Below, piece by piece: positions 17,746 to 26,472 of a stretch of DNA of 64,000 nucleotides. The DNA is from Infirmifilum sp. NZ (lineage in GTDB: Archaea; Thermoproteota; Thermoprotei; Thermofilales; Thermofilaceae), in NCBI RefSeq assembly GCF_022693705.1, contig NZ_CP094288.1, positions 822,443 through 886,442 of the forward strand, given 5' to 3'. The position numbers and the translations under genes are program-made. Each line of letters starts with the position of its first letter. The stretch's first letter is position 1. Below the pieces are notes generated by a model. The model did not search any database. It worked only from the letters and a program-made list of their open reading frames with translations, and was not told the DNA's origin.

Positions 17746-18327
17746 ATGATGAAGCACTTAATGTTCTCTAAGTCTTATATCCCCCTGCTTTTACATGGGA
17801 AGAAGACCGCCACGATTAGGGCTAAACATCCGGGGGTTAAACCAGGGGAAGAGGTTATCGTTCACGCCGGTGGTAAAATTATCGGCAAGGCGAAGGTGCT
17901 TGAGGTGCGCAGGCTCAGGCTGGACGAGATCACCGACGAGGTTGCGCGTTTGGACGGTTTTAACAGCTCAGAGGAGCTGAGAGCCGCTCTGCGCAAGCAC
18001 TACCCGAATTTAGGGTCACGCGATACCGTATATCTCGTCATTTTTGAGCTGGTCGAAAAGTACGAAAACTTTATTAATGAGCATTTAGAGGCATGGCCTT
18101 ACAGTGAGTCGCCACAGGAGGTTGCGGTACTCGCGCTGACGCACCTGAACCTGGACCGCGATCAGCGGAAAATACTGAGCCTGGTCGCGAGGGAGGGGAG
18201 CATACGTCGTGCCGCTGCGAAGCTCGGTGACATTAGGCTCAGGCACGTGGTTCGAGGGGTACTGCGCCAAGCTGCAAAAATGCTCGAAGAGAAAGGTCTT
18301 CTGACTAGGATTGGGAGCCGAGAGTAG
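17746..18327 (+). CDS. ASCH-domain protein with C-terminal helical/HTH-like region
   Basis: 193 residues. Residues 1-110 match the PUA-like ASCH fold (GKKTATIRAKHPGVKPGEEVIVHAGGKIIGKAKV), which binds RNA or nucleotides and is linked to translation or RNA modification. The remaining 80 residues are helical, with a segment (LVAREGSIRRAAAKLGDIRLRHVVRGVLRQAAKML) resembling a helix-turn-helix. The start codon ATG at 17746 directly abuts the valS TAG, so the two are translated from one mRNA and a link to aminoacylation or tRNA is suggested. The molecular role is unknown. Confidence 0.75.
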   Translation: MMKHLMFSKSYIPLLLHGKKTATIRAKHPGVKPGEEVIVHAGGKIIGKAKVLEVRRLRLDEITDEVARLDGFNSSEELRAALRKHYPNLGSRDTVYLVIFELVEKYENFINEHLEAWPYSESPQEVAVLALTHLNLDRDQRKILSLVAREGSIRRAAAKLGDIRLRHVVRGVLRQAAKMLEEKGLLTRIGSRE

Positions 18328-18414
18328 CGTGTGCTCTCGTGCTTCTCTACAACGCTCGGGCTGGAAGACGGGGACGAGAAGGTATAAAGCTTGAGGCTCA
18401 AAGTGTAGTTTGAG

Positions 18415-19848
18415 ATGCTTCGAACACCCCTCTACCTCGGGAAGACACCTCACTTGGCCGTTGGAGTCAGGATACCTGAAGTGTTTCTGGATGGCATACT
18501 CGATGGTTTCAAGGACGAGAGAGCTGCCGGCGGGGTTATGCTTTCATACCACCGTGAAACCGCACCAGAGTACGTGATAAACGCGCCGCCGGGGGCCTAC
18601 GAGATTACAAGGGGCCACACTGGAACCTCCATACGTAGGTACATAGAGTTGAGCGTGGCTAAGGCTAAGGAGAAGGAGGTTGCCATCGAGGTCGAGGCCG
18701 ACCACGTTTCTGTGACAGCCTCTGCTACCGACGCCGTTAGGAGGATCACGGGAGGACGAGCGGTGACCAAGCTCTCGGATAGGGAAGTTGAAAAGGTCCT
18801 GGAGTACATTCGGGATGAGGTGCGAGAGGCTGCGAGCACGCGCAACATCTACTTCTTCACAATAGATACCTGTGAGTTGATAAATCACGCAGCCGACCAA
18901 GCGACCAATGATGAGGTGAGCGCCCTCTTTAAAGACCAGGTGGGTGACAGTGGCCTCCTCAACAGATACTTGGGGGTAGACGTGAGTCTTGGAGGTCTCC
19001 GCTTGAAGTTTGATCAGCTTGAGGTTAAGCGGATTGCGTTGAAGCTTTATAGGAGTGTGGAAGTGCTTGAGCGCATTTACAGGATCATCCGAGAGGAGGT
19101 TCCCTGGGAGTTTGGAGTCGAGATTGCCTTCGATGAGACGCCGAATATCACAGACCCGAAAGAATTGTTCTTCATTCTGAGAGAAACAACTGAGCGTGGG
19201 GTGCCTGTGGACTTCGTTGCACCTAACGTTGGTTTCCAGAAAAGAGAGGATTACGCAGGGAGTTTAGAGGAACTCTACAGCAGGGTCAAGGTCTACTCGG
19301 GCATCTCATCTCTCTTCAGCGTGCTCCTTTCATTCCACAGCGGTAGCGGCCGCACACCGTTCTCTATGAAGGGCCCCGGGGTTCACGATACGATTAGAAG
19401 AGCGACTGGGGGTCTCTTCAAGTACAAGGTCTCTGGCGTGTACTTTGAGCTCCTCATGCACCTGATGGCCAGCCACAAATCTAGCCGTGTCAGGAGGTTC
19501 TTCGAGGAGATCTACGACGAGGTCCTCGCGTTCCTTGAGGAGCAGGTTAGCGTCAGAGGAGAGCTTTACGACGAAAACCTTGCGAGACTCCTAGAAGAGC
19601 ATATAAGGCTCAGCGGAAACCAGGGTAGGTACCTTGTGGACACACCCCTTTTCCGGCACTATTCCTTCATAGCCCTTAACATGCGAAGAGACGGTAAGCG
19701 GTTTATTAGAGAGGGGGTCGTCCAACTTTACGAGGAAGAGCCCGAGTTCAAAGCAAGCGTTGACAGAGAAGTTCGTCGACTGACTTCAATGCTGGTGGAA
19801 AGCCTGGGTTTCACGGGCAATGCCGCCTCGGTGCGCAGGAACATATAA
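18415..19848 (+). CDS. UxaE-like (tagaturonate epimerase family) protein
   Basis: 477 residues matching, from memory of the Thermotoga enzyme, the order of UxaE blocks: EADHVSV (about 101), FFTIDTCE (about 146-153), YLGVDVSLGGLRLKFD, EIAFDETPNITDP near 240, then SFHSGSGR and TGGLFKYKVSGVYFELL near 300-345. Characterised UxaE epimerises D-tagaturonate to D-fructuronate in uronate catabolism. Differences are evident: the family's HSGSDKFS is HSGSGRTPFS here and the KTAGTSYLEA block is KVSGVYFELL, so substrate preference may have shifted. Monocistronic, with a promoter for the next small gene lying over its stop codon. Confidence 0.75.
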   Translation: MLRTPLYLGKTPHLAVGVRIPEVFLDGILDGFKDERAAGGVMLSYHRETAPEYVINAPPGAYEITRGHTGTSIRRYIELSVAKAKEKEVAIEVEADHVSVTASATDAVRRITGGRAVTKLSDREVEKVLEYIRDEVREAASTRNIYFFTIDTCELINHAADQATNDEVSALFKDQVGDSGLLNRYLGVDVSLGGLRLKFDQLEVKRIALKLYRSVEVLERIYRIIREEVPWEFGVEIAFDETPNITDPKELFFILRETTERGVPVDFVAPNVGFQKREDYAGSLEELYSRVKVYSGISSLFSVLLSFHSGSGRTPFSMKGPGVHDTIRRATGGLFKYKVSGVYFELLMHLMASHKSSRVRRFFEEIYDEVLAFLEEQVSVRGELYDENLARLLEEHIRLSGNQGRYLVDTPLFRHYSFIALNMRRDGKRFIREGVVQLYEEEPEFKASVDREVRRLTSMLVESLGFTGNAASVRRNI

Positions 19849-19850
19849 AA
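19842..19850 (+). promoter_or_regulatory. TATA box of the Cys-ladder gene
   Basis: CATATAAAA centred at about 19847 lies 30 bp upstream of the ATG at 19877, overlapping the last codons and stop of the UxaE-like gene. It is a near-consensus archaeal TATA element and predicts an mRNA with a leader of only a few bases. It supports independent transcription of the small gene. Confidence 0.6.
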
Positions 19851-19876
19851 GCATGTTGCGTAGTCAAGAGTAAGCA

Positions 19877-20110
19877 ATGGCCCGACGTGAAGATTGCTTA
19901 CTGGCATGCGAGGAGATGGTTGAGGAGTGTACCAGTAGGTGCGAAAGGTTATTGGCCGAGTGTATAGAGGAGTGCGAGGGCCAAGAGCAGACAGGTTGCA
20001 CGGAGGCATGCGAGGAACTCTGCAACAAATACGGAGATGGATGCAACCAGGTATGTAATGCTATTGATTCGAGATGCCATGATTTATGTGAAGATCTGAG
20101 TAAAAGATGA
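19877..20110 (+). CDS. Cysteine-ladder small protein (CX3C every 11 residues)
   Basis: 77 residues with 13 cysteines at 7, 11, 18, 22, 29, 33, 41, 45, 49, 56, 60, 67 and 71. They form CX3C pairs repeating with an 11-residue period: 7/11, 18/22, 29/33 in the first half and 45/49, 56/60, 67/71 in the second. Between the cysteines the sequence is Glu-rich and helix-compatible, so cysteines would line one face of long helices, as in twin-CX3C hairpins or Cys-lined metal-storage bundles. No signal peptide. The gene has its own strong TATA box and probably a nearly leaderless mRNA. I do not recognise a family; metal storage, Fe-S or disulfide-stabilised scaffold are possibilities. Confidence 0.75.
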   Translation: MARREDCLLACEEMVEECTSRCERLLAECIEECEGQEQTGCTEACEELCNKYGDGCNQVCNAIDSRCHDLCEDLSKR

Positions 20111-20161
20111 GCGTAAAATTTTTTCCTCACGGTCTGCTACTAAAAGACCGGGTGAAACCCG

Positions 20162-20413
20162 ATGAGAGGGTGGATACTGTCTTTCAGGCTCGGTAGGAAG
20201 CGTTACTATCCTAGGCAGGTGATAATAGAGGTTGAAGGGAAAACGGCAACCCACCTAGTGATCGGCAGGAAAGTCGTGTGGACGCACCCCAATGGGAAGA
20301 AATTTATCGGAAAGATCGTGCGAAAGCACGGGGCTAGGGGCAACAACTTCATTGCCTATTTTAGGCGGCAGCTTCCCGGCATCGCGCTCGGATCTGAGGT
20401 AACGATCCTGTAG
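20162..20413 (+). CDS. rpl35ae: Ribosomal protein L35Ae
   Basis: Large-subunit protein shared by eukaryotes and some archaea. 83 residues, normal for archaeal L35Ae. The family signature VRKHGARGNNFIAYFRRQLPG (about 53-73) and the terminal ALGSEVTIL are plain. ATG at 20162 follows GGGTGAAACCCG, which includes a short ribosome-binding-like GGGTGA. A T-rich run (AAAATTTTTT, 20115-20124) between the upstream gene and this one may act as terminator or promoter. Patchy distribution of L35Ae in archaea makes it a useful lineage marker. Confidence 0.92.
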   Translation: MRGWILSFRLGRKRYYPRQVIIEVEGKTATHLVIGRKVVWTHPNGKKFIGKIVRKHGARGNNFIAYFRRQLPGIALGSEVTIL

Positions 20414-20502
20414 AGCGCTCAGCAGCGACGGCCCCAGTCACTAGATAACTCGAATCGGGTTCAAGTCATCATTGCGTTTCTGAAAACAATGCCGAAGCCT
20501 AA

Positions 20503-22776
20503 TTAAGCTATCCCCTCAAGCTGCGCATAGTACGCCTGACCCGCTGAAACCCCTCCATCTCCAGGCGGGAGCTTTCTCTGCACGAGAACGTTCTCCTTAC
20601 CCATAACCGACCTCATACCTTTCAACAAAATTGAATTAACCGCAGCTCCACCTGTCACGTAGACTGTCCTCGCGCCCTGCTCGAGCGCGACTTCCGCAAG
20701 AGACCTTCCCAGTTCGAATTGCACGGTGTAAGCCACATCCTGGGCTCTCTCCCCATTAAAGCGACCGTTGAGGACGTAGTCGAAAAAGAAGTCTTTTGTA
20801 TGGATAATGCTTCCGGCGCGCTCAAACCTGTAGTTCAACAATCTGCCGCCCCAGCTGAACTCCTCGAGCGTTATAGCCGGCTCTCCCTCGTAGGTCCTTT
20901 CCCATGAGACATGCAACAGCGCGGAGACGGCGTCCAGGAATCGCCCAACGCTAGAGCACTTAATGCTTCTGCTTGACTGAGCGACAGCAACCGAGGCTTC
21001 CCTCATTCCACCTGGGAGCTGCCTATCCAGCCCTAGTTTAGCCACTAGTTTCAGCGTCTCTTCCACGCTCAGCTTCTCGGCTAAAACCCCGATTACGATC
21101 CGAGACGGGTAGATCGTCGATCTGTCCCCGCCGGGCATAGGAAGGTACTCAAGCGCCCCTACGCGACTGTAGCCTCCCTCCTGCAGGTGCATAACTTCTC
21201 CCCCCCAAATTGCACCATCATCGCCGTAACCTACACCGTCTATCGCGATCCCGAACCCCTCTCGCACCTTGTACTCGAGAAGAGCGGCACCCACGTGGGC
21301 CACGTGATGCTGAACTTCGAGGAGTTCTGCCCCATACTCTTCCACTAACTCCCGAGCGAGCACCCTGTTCAAGAAGCCTGGGTGCTTATCTACTACAATG
21401 ACGGCATCGCGGAGTGACATAGCGTACGTCCTTATAAAGAAATAAAGGGCCTCTCTCAGAAAGTTGAGCGTCTCAATGTTCTCTAAGTCCCCTATGTGCT
21501 GAGTCGGCACGACGTACTCCTGCAGGCCAACCGCCCCTGTGTTGTTCAGCATTGCCCCCAAGGCTACTACCGGCCTCTTGAAGCCTCGAGGCGCTCTAAG
21601 CCACCTGGGAGCGTAGCCTCTTGATCTCCGCAGGAAAACAGGCTCACCGTCCGCGAACCTCAAGACGCTGTCGTCAACCCTGTTCACAATCTCTCGGTTG
21701 TGCAACAGGAAGTAGTCGGCTACACCTCTTAGCTTCTCCAGCGCTTCCTCGTTGTCCTTTATTATCGGCTCGCCGCTCTCATTACCGCTCGTCATTACTG
21801 CGAAGCGATCCTCCGTCCCGGCTAGTAGGAGGTAGTGTAGAGGTGTGTAAGCCAGCATGACCCCGACGGTTTTAAGGCCGGGTGCGACCTCGGGTGAAAC
21901 CACGTCACGCCTAGGGAGTATGAGTATGGGTCTAGCCGGGCTCAGGAGGATTTGCTCCGCTTGGCTGTCCACAACAGCTACCCTTCTAGCCGTTTCAATG
22001 TCGAGAGCCATCACCGCGAAGGGTTTTCGGCCTCTTCTTTTTCTCCTCCTCAGCTCCCTGAGCGCGCGATCGTCGGAAGCGCGGGCCGCAAGGTGGAAGC
22101 CGCCTATGCCTTTCACGGCCACAATGAATCCCTCGTCGATCAGCTTAGCGGCTTCCAGTATGGGGTCCTTTACGCGAAGGGGGCTTCCATCCGAGCCCAC
22201 AAGGTAAACCTGGGGGCCGCACTCAGGGCATGAAATGCCCTGAATGTGGAATCTCCTTGTGTTGTGGGGGTCTGAGTACTCCTCCCTGCACCTCCTGCAG
22301 AGTGGGAAGGCCGCCATTGACGTGTTTTCGCGGTCATAGGGGATGCTTCTGATGATGGTGAAGCGTGGCCCGCACCACGCGCAGCTGTGAAAGGGGTAAC
22401 GGTACCACCTTGAAGTCGGGTCCAGGATCTCCCTCTTGCAGTCATCGCACATACCGAAATCCGGCGGAATCATCGAGATCTTCGTGAGTTCCCGCCCGCT
22501 TTTCCTGATCTCGAAGTTCATGAATCCAGCAGGGTTAACCTCCTCAATGACGATCTCCTCGATCTCGGCCGACCGAGGAGTCTCACTCCTTAAGGCCGCT
22601 GGGAAAAGGTTTACAGCTTTCTCGTCTCCCTCAACCCAGATTTCAACCTCAGACCCGCCTAAGTTAACCACGTATCCCGAAAGGCCTAGACGCCTGGCTA
22701 ATCTAAACACGTGTGGCCTGAATCCCACCCCTTGCACTATGCCTGCCACGCGCAGTCTAAGGGCCTTTTTGGGCAT
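20503..22776 (-). CDS. hypF: Carbamoyltransferase HypF, [NiFe]-hydrogenase maturation
   Basis: Activates carbamoyl phosphate and transfers the carbamoyl group to HypE for CN ligand synthesis of [NiFe] hydrogenases. 757 residues with all expected domains: acylphosphatase-like at 1-90 (VQGVGFRPH), two zinc-finger-like Cys pairs (CDDCKRE, CAWCG, CRRCREE, CPECG) at about 108-190, a YrdC-like nucleotide domain at 205-390, and a Kae1/TsaD-like C-terminal domain with VQHHVAHVGAAL near residue 487. No other hyp or hydrogenase gene is nearby, so it is a lone maturation gene in this segment. It implies a hydrogenase elsewhere in the genome. Confidence 0.95.
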   Translation of the reverse strand: MPKKALRLRVAGIVQGVGFRPHVFRLARRLGLSGYVVNLGGSEVEIWVEGDEKAVNLFPAALRSETPRSAEIEEIVIEEVNPAGFMNFEIRKSGRELTKISMIPPDFGMCDDCKREILDPTSRWYRYPFHSCAWCGPRFTIIRSIPYDRENTSMAAFPLCRRCREEYSDPHNTRRFHIQGISCPECGPQVYLVGSDGSPLRVKDPILEAAKLIDEGFIVAVKGIGGFHLAARASDDRALRELRRRKRRGRKPFAVMALDIETARRVAVVDSQAEQILLSPARPILILPRRDVVSPEVAPGLKTVGVMLAYTPLHYLLLAGTEDRFAVMTSGNESGEPIIKDNEEALEKLRGVADYFLLHNREIVNRVDDSVLRFADGEPVFLRRSRGYAPRWLRAPRGFKRPVVALGAMLNNTGAVGLQEYVVPTQHIGDLENIETLNFLREALYFFIRTYAMSLRDAVIVVDKHPGFLNRVLARELVEEYGAELLEVQHHVAHVGAALLEYKVREGFGIAIDGVGYGDDGAIWGGEVMHLQEGGYSRVGALEYLPMPGGDRSTIYPSRIVIGVLAEKLSVEETLKLVAKLGLDRQLPGGMREASVAVAQSSRSIKCSSVGRFLDAVSALLHVSWERTYEGEPAITLEEFSWGGRLLNYRFERAGSIIHTKDFFFDYVLNGRFNGERAQDVAYTVQFELGRSLAEVALEQGARTVYVTGGAAVNSILLKGMRSVMGKENVLVQRKLPPGDGGVSAGQAYYAQLEGIA

Positions 22777-22819
22777 CTGTCAGAAAGCTAATTAGAGGGG
22801 GTTAAATACTGATGAGTCA

Positions 22820-24073
22820 ATGTTCAACTACGACTACGCTTACGGGCTGGCCGTGCGTTTATCGCGGAGCCCACGCTTCACCGGTACCGGGGGCGAGGCA
22901 GAGGCCAGGGGCTTGATCTTGGAGGAGCTTACCCGTAGCGGGTACGCGCCTAAGCTCGAGGAGTTCAACGTGAAGGTTTACGAGGTTCACCGGGCAGAAC
23001 TATCCGTCCTGAGCCCATTCGAGGAAGAGGTCCGGGCGAGTCCTATTGGGTTCAGCGGCGAGACAAGGGGGGTCGAGGCTAGGCTCGTGTACATCGAGAA
23101 CTCAGACAGAGCGCTGTTACCAAGTGACGGTGGATGGGTGGGGCTGGCCACTGGGAGGCCTTCGGCTGAGAGCTGGAGGCTCCTAGCTAAGAGGGCCTCT
23201 GGTCTCGTAGTTGCCGAGGGCACGCCGTACCGTGACCTGAGTCGGGTTTCTGTCCCGTGGGAGTGGAGGGAGAAGTTCGGAAATCTGCCCGCTGTGTACG
23301 TGAGCTACAGGGACGCTGTAAAGCTACTGGCCGCCGAAAGAGTTAGGCTGGTTCTGGAGCAGACGTATAGGGATACGTTAAGCTACAACATCGTAGCTGA
23401 GAAAAACGGCTACAAGTACCCTGAGGAGATCATTCTCGTAACAGCCCACTACGATAGCGTGCTGGGCGTCCCGGGCGCAACCGACAACGCGGGCGGTGCA
23501 GCTCTCGCTGTCGCGCTGGCTAAAAGCCTATCCGATCGAGCTCTAAAGAGGACAGTAAGGTTTGTGCTTTTCGGGGCCGAGGAACTTGGACTTAGAGGTT
23601 CGCAGGCTTATGCTGAGAAGCACAAGGATGAGCAAAAGAAAACGGTCCTCGTCGTTAATCTAGACGTTCACGGGGGCGCGCTGGGCTCGTCTGCGTCGAT
23701 CGTGAGCGGCTCGAAATCCCTGCGGAGCTACGTGGAATCAAAGGCGAAAGAGATGGGGGTGAACCTGAGCGTCACAGAGGATGTCATGAGTAGCGATAGC
23801 ACGTCCTTTGTCTGGAAGTGGAAGGTGCCTGCAGTGAACATTTTCCGCGCTAGCGGTAGTGGTGCCGACATACACACCGTGAGAGATAGCGTGGAGCACC
23901 TCCACCCAGTCGCATTCAGGTTGATCGGCGAGTTTACGTTCAGATTTCTGCTCGACCTAGCAAACTCCGAGGAGGTTCCTTTCGAGAAAGCGGTCCCGGA
24001 TGATATATGGAGGAAAGCAGATGAGTACTTCAGGAAACGTTTGGCGCTTCTCGAAGATGAGACTTCCTCTTAA
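22820..24073 (+). CDS. M28 family aminopeptidase/carboxypeptidase
   Basis: Two-zinc peptidase of 417 residues. Metal-ligand motifs: TAHYDSV (His about 213), GATDNAGG (Asp about 222), FGAEELGLRG (Glu-Glu about 254-255), VNLDVHG (Asp about 277) and a C-terminal ADIHTVRD (His about 353). A PA-domain-like insert at about 60-180 precedes the catalytic core. There is no signal peptide at the start, so a cytosolic role in peptide turnover is likely. Its 3' end overlaps thiI convergently by 44 bp. Divergent from hypF. Confidence 0.85.
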   Translation: MFNYDYAYGLAVRLSRSPRFTGTGGEAEARGLILEELTRSGYAPKLEEFNVKVYEVHRAELSVLSPFEEEVRASPIGFSGETRGVEARLVYIENSDRALLPSDGGWVGLATGRPSAESWRLLAKRASGLVVAEGTPYRDLSRVSVPWEWREKFGNLPAVYVSYRDAVKLLAAERVRLVLEQTYRDTLSYNIVAEKNGYKYPEEIILVTAHYDSVLGVPGATDNAGGAALAVALAKSLSDRALKRTVRFVLFGAEELGLRGSQAYAEKHKDEQKKTVLVVNLDVHGGALGSSASIVSGSKSLRSYVESKAKEMGVNLSVTEDVMSSDSTSFVWKWKVPAVNIFRASGSGADIHTVRDSVEHLHPVAFRLIGEFTFRFLLDLANSEEVPFEKAVPDDIWRKADEYFRKRLALLEDETSS

Positions 24074-25508
24074 AGCCTCGTATGCCTCCTTTCAAGCTGT
24101 AGGCATTGTACCCGAGGGTTCGGAGGCGGTAAGCCGCTTCCCTGCTTAACCCCCCCTCGTCGCATACGATGATGTACGTTTTGTCGCGCCCCATGCGACT
24201 AACCGCTTCCTCTACACTCCAGTAATCCACGTTCACGCTCCCGGGAATGTGCTCTAGCTTGAACTTCTCGGCTGGCCTCACGTCCAACACTGTGGCTCCC
24301 TCGGGTATGTGGTCGATGTCAAGGTCGGCGAAGTTTCCGCTCCAGAGATCCTCGATCCTGGTTCGGCGGACGTCGATTACTTCAACTCGCTCAAGAGTTT
24401 CCCTGAACACGCTCTCCTCGATCTTCTCCTCCTCCCGTCGCACCTCCTCTATCTCTGAGGCCGTTTTAGGGTGCACCGAGTACACACCGCATATTTCCTT
24501 AACGGTGCTCGAAGCCTCGTAGGTCCCGATTTCCATTGCGAGGCTAACGATCTCGTCTTTGTCCAAACAGAGGACGGGTCGAAGGACGACGAGCTCTGAC
24601 GCCTTGTCTATGACGTTTAGATTGCTGAGAGTTTGAGAGGAGACTTGGCCTAGGTTTTCCCCTGTAACTATGCCGCCAGCACCCACTTTCCTTGCAAAGA
24701 TGTTAGCCGCCCTGTACATGTACCTCTTAAGCACGACTCCTAGAAGCCCTGGGTTTACCTTTGAACGCAGTTCCCTGATGAATTCCGAGAAGTCCACGAT
24801 GAACAGCCTGGGATAGTAGCCGTAGCACCACTTATCCGCTAGCGTTTTCACCGCTCTCGTGACGTAGTATTTCGAGACCTGGCCGCCCATGTTGAGGTAC
24901 AAGAACTCGACTTCTGCACCTCTCTTTAGGGCCATCCACGCAGCTACAAGTGAGTCGAAACCCCCGGAGACGAGAGCTACTACTTTCCCCTCGCTTCCTA
25001 TGGGGAGGCCACCGTATGCCTTGACTATTTCCGTAAAGAAGTAAGCTTTCTTGTCCCTGACCTCAACGTAGGCTTCAACCTCTGGGGTTTCGAGGTCTAC
25101 TTTCCTCGCGTACTTCAGCAACCTTTCTCCGAGGAGCTTGTTAACGTCCATCGAGGTAAATGGATGGTCCCCGGTCCGCCTTGCTCTGACCGCAAAGCTT
25201 TTGCCGCGAACTTTCTCCTTAAAGTACTCTTCACCTTTGCCTATCAGATCCTCGAGGTCCCGGAACTCGACCTCTACAGCTGGGGATAGAGACTTTACGC
25301 CGAAGACCCTGCGCAGGACACTAACCGACTCTGGGGGACCGTAGACGTAAAAGCGCCCGTAACCTTTCCTTACTTCCGCCTGGAGGCCCTCTGAGCGAAG
25401 TGCATCCTCCATGTTCCTCACGAGAAGCGACTCAAAGCGCTTCCTCGTCTCGTGACCCTTTACGGTGAGCTCGCCTGGCCGGACGAGTATCACGTTTTTC
25501 AGAGACAC
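24030..25508 (-). CDS. thiI: tRNA 4-thiouridine/thiamine sulfurtransferase ThiI with rhodanese domain
   Basis: Adenylates and thiolates U8 of tRNA and donates sulfur for thiazole synthesis. 492 residues. The THUMP domain at about 60-165 is followed by the PP-loop SGGFDS (181-186), KEICGVYSVHP with Cys340, and a C-terminal rhodanese domain whose catalytic cysteine is Cys449 in YIIVCDEGG. Both cysteines used by the E. coli enzyme have counterparts, so full sulfur transfer chemistry is plausible; many archaeal ThiI proteins lack the rhodanese part. 44-bp convergent overlap with the M28 gene. Confidence 0.93.
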   Translation of the reverse strand: MSLKNVILVRPGELTVKGHETRKRFESLLVRNMEDALRSEGLQAEVRKGYGRFYVYGPPESVSVLRRVFGVKSLSPAVEVEFRDLEDLIGKGEEYFKEKVRGKSFAVRARRTGDHPFTSMDVNKLLGERLLKYARKVDLETPEVEAYVEVRDKKAYFFTEIVKAYGGLPIGSEGKVVALVSGGFDSLVAAWMALKRGAEVEFLYLNMGGQVSKYYVTRAVKTLADKWCYGYYPRLFIVDFSEFIRELRSKVNPGLLGVVLKRYMYRAANIFARKVGAGGIVTGENLGQVSSQTLSNLNVIDKASELVVLRPVLCLDKDEIVSLAMEIGTYEASSTVKEICGVYSVHPKTASEIEEVRREEEKIEESVFRETLERVEVIDVRRTRIEDLWSGNFADLDIDHIPEGATVLDVRPAEKFKLEHIPGSVNVDYWSVEEAVSRMGRDKTYIIVCDEGGLSREAAYRLRTLGYNAYSLKGGIRGFKRKSHLREAPNVS

Positions 25509-25564
25509 GGAATTATACCACCCCTAGTTTAAACGAGGATGTGGCAGAAATAGTATTAGGTGTG

Positions 25565-25711
25565 ATGGACTTCATAGCTCTCGTTGTCGGAGCGATAACT
25601 CTAGTAGTGTTGATAGTGATCCTGGCAATCGAGTATCACTACTGGCGGATGAGGCGGGAGTTGAAGAAAATCATCGTGAGACCCGTAGAGTCACGTGGAA
25701 ATCAACACTAA
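25565..25711 (+). CDS. Single-pass small membrane protein
   Basis: 48 residues: one hydrophobic helix (about 3-22, FIALVVGAITLVVLIVILAI) followed by a Tyr/Trp interface and a basic tail (WRMRRELKKIIVRP). ATG at 25565 follows AGGTG in the preceding bases; GTG at 25562 is an alternative. It lies between thiI (divergent) and the DMT transporter, overlapping the latter's 3' end by 21 bp on the opposite strand. No family is recognised. Topology with a positively charged cytoplasmic tail is predicted. It could be a genuine microprotein or chance coding. Confidence 0.45.
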   Translation: MDFIALVVGAITLVVLIVILAIEYHYWRMRRELKKIIVRPVESRGNQH

Positions 25712-26116
25712 CGCGACGAGCACAAGCCCTGCGGCAACCGCCTTTTTAACGGTGATTTCCTCGCCGAGAACTAAAGCGGCGAGGACAATGATGAAAAGTA
25801 TGCTGGATCTGTCGACCACCGCGACGTTCACCGCTTTGCCGTACTGCAGCGCAACGAAGTAGAGAAGCCAGGAGAGAGCGCCCGCCACCCCGCTCAGAAT
25901 TATGAATAGGGTCTCGCGGGTTGTCAGGCTTGTTATGAGGGCTTTGTCTCTTATCAACAGCATTACAGAAACCGTGAAAACCATCATTACTATCGAGCGG
26001 AGGCCTGTGGCGACCACAGGATCAACCCGAGACAAGCCCATTTTAGCGAAAATTGTGGCTAAAGCCGCGAAGAGGGCGTCGAGCAACGCGTAAACAAGCC
26101 ACGCTATATCGCTCAC
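25691..26116 (-). CDS. Half-size DMT/EamA-type transporter
   Basis: 141 residues with about five hydrophobic helices, corresponding to one EamA repeat (most DMT exporters have two repeats and ten helices). Recognisable features are the N-terminal LLDALFAALATIFAKMGL and the C-terminal VVDRSSILFIIVLAALVLGEEITVKKAVAAGLVLVALVLI, which matches the conserved end of EamA units. A dimeric assembly is expected. The substrate is unknown. ATG at 26116 is used. Divergent from the small Cys protein at 26206. Confidence 0.75.
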   Translation of the reverse strand: MSDIAWLVYALLDALFAALATIFAKMGLSRVDPVVATGLRSIVMMVFTVSVMLLIRDKALITSLTTRETLFIILSGVAGALSWLLYFVALQYGKAVNVAVVDRSSILFIIVLAALVLGEEITVKKAVAAGLVLVALVLIST

Positions 26117-26205
26117 AGCTAGTCTGGTAATGGCTCCGATTTATAGTTAACCTTAGGGGCAAGCACACGACAGAAATATTTAGACTGCCTGGTAAGGGTG
26201 CGTGT

Positions 26206-26472
26206 ATGGCTTCAAAGGACTATAGATACGAGGTCCCGGTAGTAAAGCTCGAGAGAGCTATGCGCGTTGAAAAAGCCCTCGTTGAACAGCTCGAGAAAGC
26301 TGTATCGAAGAAGATGCTGAGCGAGATGAAGAAGGAAGCTGTAGACTGCCCGGTTCTCAAGAGACGGGTATCCTTCCTTCAGTGCTATTCATGCCCGAAC
26401 TTTATCCGCAGGGTTAGAGGAGTGGTGTACTGTAGAGGGCTGGCGCTAGAGGGAGGCAGCGAAGGTGCCTGA
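26206..26472 (+). CDS. Small four-Cys protein upstream of PPP phosphatase
   Basis: 88 residues. The N-terminal half is a charged helix (about 12-47); the C-terminal half holds four cysteines, Cys48, Cys60, Cys63 and Cys76, in a CX11CX2CX12C arrangement that includes CYSCPNF. Zinc or Fe-S binding is likely. The CPxL, FLxC and CPN elements also occur, in a different order, in the Fe-S domain of the TFE-beta-like protein at 61345. A promoter-like A/T stretch (AAATATTTAGA) precedes it. It overlaps the phosphatase start by 8 bp, suggesting coupling, perhaps as a regulator or substrate. Function unknown. Confidence 0.7.
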   Translation: MASKDYRYEVPVVKLERAMRVEKALVEQLEKAVSKKMLSEMKKEAVDCPVLKRRVSFLQCYSCPNFIRRVRGVVYCRGLALEGGSEGA

